49,906 nt of DNA from a virus. The notes under the pieces were generated by a model. It did no database searches and had not been told where the DNA came from. It saw only the letters and a program-made list of their open reading frames with translations. Every line of letters starts with the position of its first letter. Positions within the stretch are counted from its first letter, which is position 1. The position numbers and the translations under genes were made by a program. Below, piece by piece: positions 47,174-49,906 of this stretch. The DNA lies in IMG/VR virus record IMGVR_UViG_3300025120_014439, positions 1-49,906 of that record. One strand, given 5' to 3'.

Positions 47174-47860
47174 ATGAAACACAAAACTGTCTTATCCTTT
47201 GACGATCTTCGTGACGATTTTTCACGACACGAAGTACGACCTAGATCAGCAAACCAGCACAAATACTGGAAAATGCTCCAAGACGATAAAAAGTCAATTG
47301 TTATCGCTCATGGCCCTGCAGGGTGCGGAAAAACGCTTTTAGCCACCCAAAACGGCATTGATCTAATGAAACTACAAAAGATAGAAAAGATAGTTATTAC
47401 CAGACCTGTAGTGGGTGCCGATGAAGAAATTGGTTTTTTACCAGGTTCATTGCAACGCAAAATGGAACCTTGGACAAGACCGCTGGTAGACATATTCCAC
47501 AAAAATTACACCATTAACAGAGTCAATAGAATGATACGTGAAGAACAGATCGAAATTGCACCCCTAGCTTTCATGCGTGGTAGAACATTTGAGAACTGTT
47601 ACATCATTGCAGATGAAATGCAAAACACCACAGTGAATCAATTCAAAATGTTATTAACAAGAATAGGCGAAGGCTCTAAACTTGTGATCACAGGCGATCT
47701 TGATCAAACTGATCGTGGCAAAAACAATGGCATGGCTGACTTTCTGCACAAGTTGTGGCGTAGTCATTCACGTCATATCACCAATGTGCAATTGATGGGT
47801 GAAGACATTGTAAGACACAAAGCTGTCACTGAAGCATTGAAAATTTATGATGAAGCTTGA
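47174..47860 (+). CDS. phoH: PhoH-like ATPase
   Basis: This 228-residue protein has the PhoH core: Walker A GPAGCGKTLLATQNGIDL, KIVITRPVVGADEEIGFLPG, IIADEMQNTTVNQFKMLLTR with Walker B, and KLVITGDLDQTDR. PhoH is common in marine phages and often used as a marker. I start at ATG 47174, preceded by GGAGAAC; an in-frame ATG at 47138, 7 bases after a CCTAAATA element, could give a longer form with a His-rich N-terminus. The only plus-strand gene on the right. It converges with the following gene, overlapping its 3' end by 16 bases. Confidence 0.93.
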   Translation: MKHKTVLSFDDLRDDFSRHEVRPRSANQHKYWKMLQDDKKSIVIAHGPAGCGKTLLATQNGIDLMKLQKIEKIVITRPVVGADEEIGFLPGSLQRKMEPWTRPLVDIFHKNYTINRVNRMIREEQIEIAPLAFMRGRTFENCYIIADEMQNTTVNQFKMLLTRIGEGSKLVITGDLDQTDRGKNNGMADFLHKLWRSHSRHITNVQLMGEDIVRHKAVTEALKIYDEA

Positions 47861-48150
47861 TTAAGGGCGGCAAGCACAGGATCCATGTATTGCTTGTATG
47901 CTTTGTAGAAATAATCATGCAGTTGATCATATGTTAGTTTAGGATCTAATCTATTTTTTTCTATAGTCTTATCTGCTAGATTGATTATCACAGAAGCGCC
48001 TGCATCTTTGGATCTTATTTTGGAATCAAAAAATACTTGTTCATCGTATTGCACATTGTTAGGATCTTTTTGCCAGTTGGGTATTGATGTCATCGACGGG
48101 TCTTTTGGAACCATCATGTAGTTACAGATAAGATATTTTGTTTTAGCCAT
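47845..48150 (-). CDS. Conserved small phage protein after the clamp loader
   Basis: I start this 101-residue protein at MAKTKYLICNYMMV (48150), 8 bases inside the clamp loader end. It has DPNNVQYDEQVFFDSKIRSK and SVIINLADKTIEKNRLD, a mixed alpha/beta fold I recall from marine T4-like phages. It occupies the position of gene 62 in T4, but the sequence does not match gp62, so I do not call it the clamp-loader small subunit. Confidence 0.72.
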   Translation of the reverse strand: MAKTKYLICNYMMVPKDPSMTSIPNWQKDPNNVQYDEQVFFDSKIRSKDAGASVIINLADKTIEKNRLDPKLTYDQLHDYFYKAYKQYMDPVLAALNQASS

Positions 48151-49069
48151 TTTTGACTCTTGCAAGTTTAATCAGTGTGGCTGAAAGATTAATTTCTGCT
48201 TCTGCCACAAATGAATGATCCACTATGCCTTGTTTAATAATAAGTGTGGCTTCATCCTGTTGATCTTCTGTGTCGCCAAATATTTCAATATTGTCATACA
48301 TCCAACGATAGATGTCTTCCATTTCTTCTGGGCGTGCCTGTGAACACAACAGTTTCCTTGCTTGAGTGATTTGGCCTGCTTTGAACAGTTCCACCATTTC
48401 TATCCTGTAGTCCTGTGCTCCAACATCTGCTGTGTTGGGTGCTTGTAAACTGCCATCTGCTGAATTCATCTGTAGTGTGTTGATGCACTTTCTCAAATCT
48501 GGATATGTGGCTTTGACGTATGTGTCCAGAGTGTCCAGTTCGAACTCGATGCCTTCGCCCACCAATATCTCTGCCGCACGAGCAGTAAATTCTGTTTTGT
48601 CAATTTTTTCAATGTGAAAGCCTTGACATCTTGAATGCAGTGCTGGAATAACTCTGTTGGGATAGTTGCAAGTTAGTATAAATCTTGCTGATTGATGATA
48701 CATCTCCATCACACCTCTCAGTGCCGCTTGACCATTGGGCGAGATGTAATCTGCTTCATCAAGCAGTACAACCTTGAATTCACCGAATGGCATGGTCTGC
48801 ACAAAGTTTGTTATCTTGTCTCTGATCACATCCACAGAGTTTTCTCTGGATGCATTTATTTCAAGTATGTCTGTGCCTTCAACTTCCAGCAAGTTCAACA
48901 GTATTTTTGCCAGTGTGGTTTTGCCAACACCAGGAGCACCTGAAAATAACAAATGTGGAATTGATTTGGCAGACACCCATTGTTGTACCTGTTTCTTTTG
49001 TGCATCATCTCTGAACACATAGCCTTGCAGTGTGTCAGGACGATGTTTTTCTACCCAAAGTGTATTCAT
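48143..49069 (-). CDS. 44: Clamp loader large subunit (T4 gp44-like AAA+)
   Basis: This 308-residue AAA+ protein loads the sliding clamp on DNA. It has WVEKHRPDTLQGYV at the start, Walker A GAPGVGKTTLAKILL, Walker B VVLLDEADYISPNGQ, and the SRC motif in ALHSRCQGFHIEK. Length matches gp44/RFC small subunits. No Shine-Dalgarno precedes the ATG; instead a promoter sits with its -10 six bases upstream. Confidence 0.95.
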   Translation of the reverse strand: MNTLWVEKHRPDTLQGYVFRDDAQKKQVQQWVSAKSIPHLLFSGAPGVGKTTLAKILLNLLEVEGTDILEINASRENSVDVIRDKITNFVQTMPFGEFKVVLLDEADYISPNGQAALRGVMEMYHQSARFILTCNYPNRVIPALHSRCQGFHIEKIDKTEFTARAAEILVGEGIEFELDTLDTYVKATYPDLRKCINTLQMNSADGSLQAPNTADVGAQDYRIEMVELFKAGQITQARKLLCSQARPEEMEDIYRWMYDNIEIFGDTEDQQDEATLIIKQGIVDHSFVAEAEINLSATLIKLARVKNG

Positions 49070-49075
49070 ACTTTT

Positions 49076-49104
49076 ATAGTAACAGAATTAAAACGCAATG
49101 TCTA
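49076..49104 (-). promoter_or_regulatory. 44: Sigma70-type promoter placing +1 at the ATG
   Basis: TAGACA (49099-49104), exactly 17 bases, TACTAT (49076-49081), then exactly 6 bases and the ATG at 49069. Confidence 0.6.
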
Positions 49105-49109
49105 TGAAA

Positions 49110-49460
49110 TTATTCTTTATAGGGAGCAGTGATGGTGTTGATGTCTGGTTCGACATCTGTGATCAACAGGATATCATTTTCATCAACCATTCTTAAATCC
49201 ATGTCTTTGTCGTCTTGATCAAGAATGATGCCTCTTGTCCAACGGCCGTGTGCAATCAGCACCCACTTGCCAACTTCAACATCTTGTTGTTGAGGACCCA
49301 CAGCATACACTTGTGCCCATCTTGGTTTGGTTCCTGCAGCTGTGCCGTCATCATCTGGAAGGATCACTCCTGACTTGGTTTTAAGCAAACCGAAATGCAT
49401 GTTAGATACCAGCACTCTTTTTTTTAGTGGCTTGATTTTTCCTTGTACTCTAGTGGGCAT
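49110..49460 (-). CDS. GroES-like co-chaperonin (functional analogue of T4 gp31)
   Basis: This 116-residue protein follows the GroES plan: IKPLKKRVLVSNMHFGLLKT, then GVILPDD in the mobile-loop region, WAQVYAVGPQQQDVEVGKWV, and a C-terminal strand ending NDILLITDVEPD. It would cap host GroEL, as T4 gp31 does for capsid protein folding. The normal GroES length is about 97 residues, so this form has slightly longer loops. A sigma70 promoter and an AAGGAGAG Shine-Dalgarno precede it. Confidence 0.88.
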   Translation of the reverse strand: MPTRVQGKIKPLKKRVLVSNMHFGLLKTKSGVILPDDDGTAAGTKPRWAQVYAVGPQQQDVEVGKWVLIAHGRWTRGIILDQDDKDMDLRMVDENDILLITDVEPDINTITAPYKE

Positions 49461-49488
49461 GTGCTCTCCTTATTGATAGTTTTATGTT

Positions 49489-49517
49489 ACTATAAGGAAT
49501 CTTTTTTTGTTTGTCAA
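49489..49517 (-). promoter_or_regulatory. Sigma70-type promoter for the GroES-like gene
   Basis: TTGACA (49512-49517), 17 bases, TATAGT (49489-49494), then a leader with AAGGAG before the ATG at 49460. Confidence 0.75.
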
Positions 49518-49542
49518 TGTTCAAAATTAAAAAATAGTGTGT

Positions 49543-49722
49543 TTACTTTTCATCACGTTTTTTTACAATTTTGCCGCCTTTGCCTAGTTGATCGCCTCTG
49601 GCATTTGTTTTGGTGTTGCCCACAGCAACTGTCTTCTCGTGTTTGGTTCGCATCGCTTCAAAATCAACTGGTTTCCCTTGCATTGAATAATGAACTTTTT
49701 TGCTTGGCATTTTTCTTGGCAT
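49543..49722 (-). CDS. 59-residue basic phage protein
   Basis: This short gene encodes MPRKMPSKKVHYSMQGKPVD followed by FEAMRTKHEKTVAVGNTKTN, then ARGDQLGKGGKIVKKRDEK. The pattern PVDFEAxRxKHExTxAVGNxKxNARGD is one I recall from small conserved T4-like marine phage proteins. AAGGAG lies 7 bases before the ATG. Function unknown. Confidence 0.8.
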   Translation of the reverse strand: MPRKMPSKKVHYSMQGKPVDFEAMRTKHEKTVAVGNTKTNARGDQLGKGGKIVKKRDEK

Positions 49723-49732
49723 GTTTATCTCC

Positions 49733-49906
49733 TTATCTTAAAAATTCTTTGTAGTCCAAATTGTATTTAATAGGGTCAATATGATGGACATCCAACAAAT
49801 GAAGCACAAGACTGCTCACTGACGACCCTCTGCCTATGCCTGTGATGATGTCATGTTGATCACAAGTGTCCATCAAATACTTTAAAAATTTCAGTGTATC
49901 AATCAT
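49733..49906 (-). CDS. C-terminal end of a DnaE-like (DNA polymerase III alpha-type) protein, cut by the window
   Basis: The last 58 codons of a gene that continues past the window end. GIGRGSSVSSLVLHLLDVHH followed by IDPIKYNLDYKEFL matches the GRGSxAGSLVxYxLxITxIDPxxYxLxFERFL catalytic core of bacterial family C polymerases. It ends right after this motif, so most of the fingers and C-terminal domains are missing. I recall short DnaE-like genes in marine T4-like phages; a separate role from the family B replicase is likely. Confidence 0.75.
   Translation of the reverse strand: MIDTLKFLKYLMDTCDQHDIITGIGRGSSVSSLVLHLLDVHHIDPIKYNLDYKEFLR

Noticed and set aside
47845-48150. Clamp-loader small subunit gp62 from its position after gp44
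   Set aside because: Sequence and length do not resemble T4 gp62; position alone is not enough.
1-49906. tRNA genes, CRISPR arrays, insertion sequences and an integrase
   Set aside because: Intergenic gaps are all under about 130 bases and hold no cloverleaf or repeat array; no transposase or integrase motif is seen in any frame examined.

Overview
The window reads as about 50 kb of an AT-rich T4-like (Straboviridae/cyanophage/pelagiphage-type) marine myovirus genome. The evidence is a T4 replisome set (family B polymerase gp43, sliding clamp gp45, clamp loader gp44, RNase H-type 5' exonuclease), a PhoH-like ATPase, a GroES-like co-chaperonin, a deformylase, and many short overlapping genes almost all on the minus strand. 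Several hypothetical proteins look like ones I remember from marine T4-like phages; that is recognition, not a search. No photosynthesis gene, tRNA or integrase is visible. The host is not determined; a marine alphaproteobacterium or cyanobacterium is plausible.

Layout, left to right. (1) 1-4.4 kb: surface-sugar functions (carbamoyltransferase, a triple-repeat protein on the plus strand, DegT aminotransferase, sugar epimerase). (2) 4.4-10.8 kb: an RNA polymerase omega-like protein, two conserved phage proteins, a VWA/metallopeptidase plus MoxR ATPase pair, glutaredoxin and the RNase H-type nuclease. (3) 10.9-20.4 kb: an operon joining 7-deazaguanine chemistry (FolE, a QueD-like T-fold protein, QueE and a TGT/DpdA-like base-exchange enzyme) with guanine salvage (Gpt-like phosphoribosyltransferase and GMP reductase), a glycosyltransferase and two 2OG-oxygenase-like proteins. 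(4) 20.4-25.8 kb: sliding clamp, methyltransferase-like protein, DNA polymerase, DsbA-like protein. (5) 25.8-39.2 kb: a late region of small basic proteins, an acyl carrier protein, three SGNH-like proteins, prohead-core-like proteins, a PD-(D/E)XK nuclease, a nucleotidase and a nucleotidyltransferase. Twelve of these share a short N-terminal motif M-x-[LIF]-x-[ED]-[LIFV], which may be a capsid-targeting tag. (6) 39.2-42.7 kb: ClpA, peptide deformylase and DnaJ. (7) 42.8-45.9 kb: lysis region (small membrane proteins, overlapping spanin pair, GH108 endolysin) interrupted by an AT-rich glycosyltransferase. (8) 45.9-49.9 kb: two conserved proteins, PhoH on the plus strand, clamp loader, GroES and the end of a DnaE-like gene.

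Expression signals form a strong pattern. Late-type elements (TATAAATA and one- or two-base variants) sit mostly exactly 5 nt before an ATG, and several sigma70-type promoters (TTGACA, 16-17 nt, TATAAT) sit exactly 6 nt before a start codon. Both geometries would place +1 at the start codon, so much of this genome may be expressed from leaderless mRNAs, while other replication and nucleotide genes have ordinary leaders with a Shine-Dalgarno. The most interesting proposals are the deazaguanine base-exchange/guanine-recycling operon, the tagged set of possible virion-cargo proteins, and the leaderless promoter architecture.
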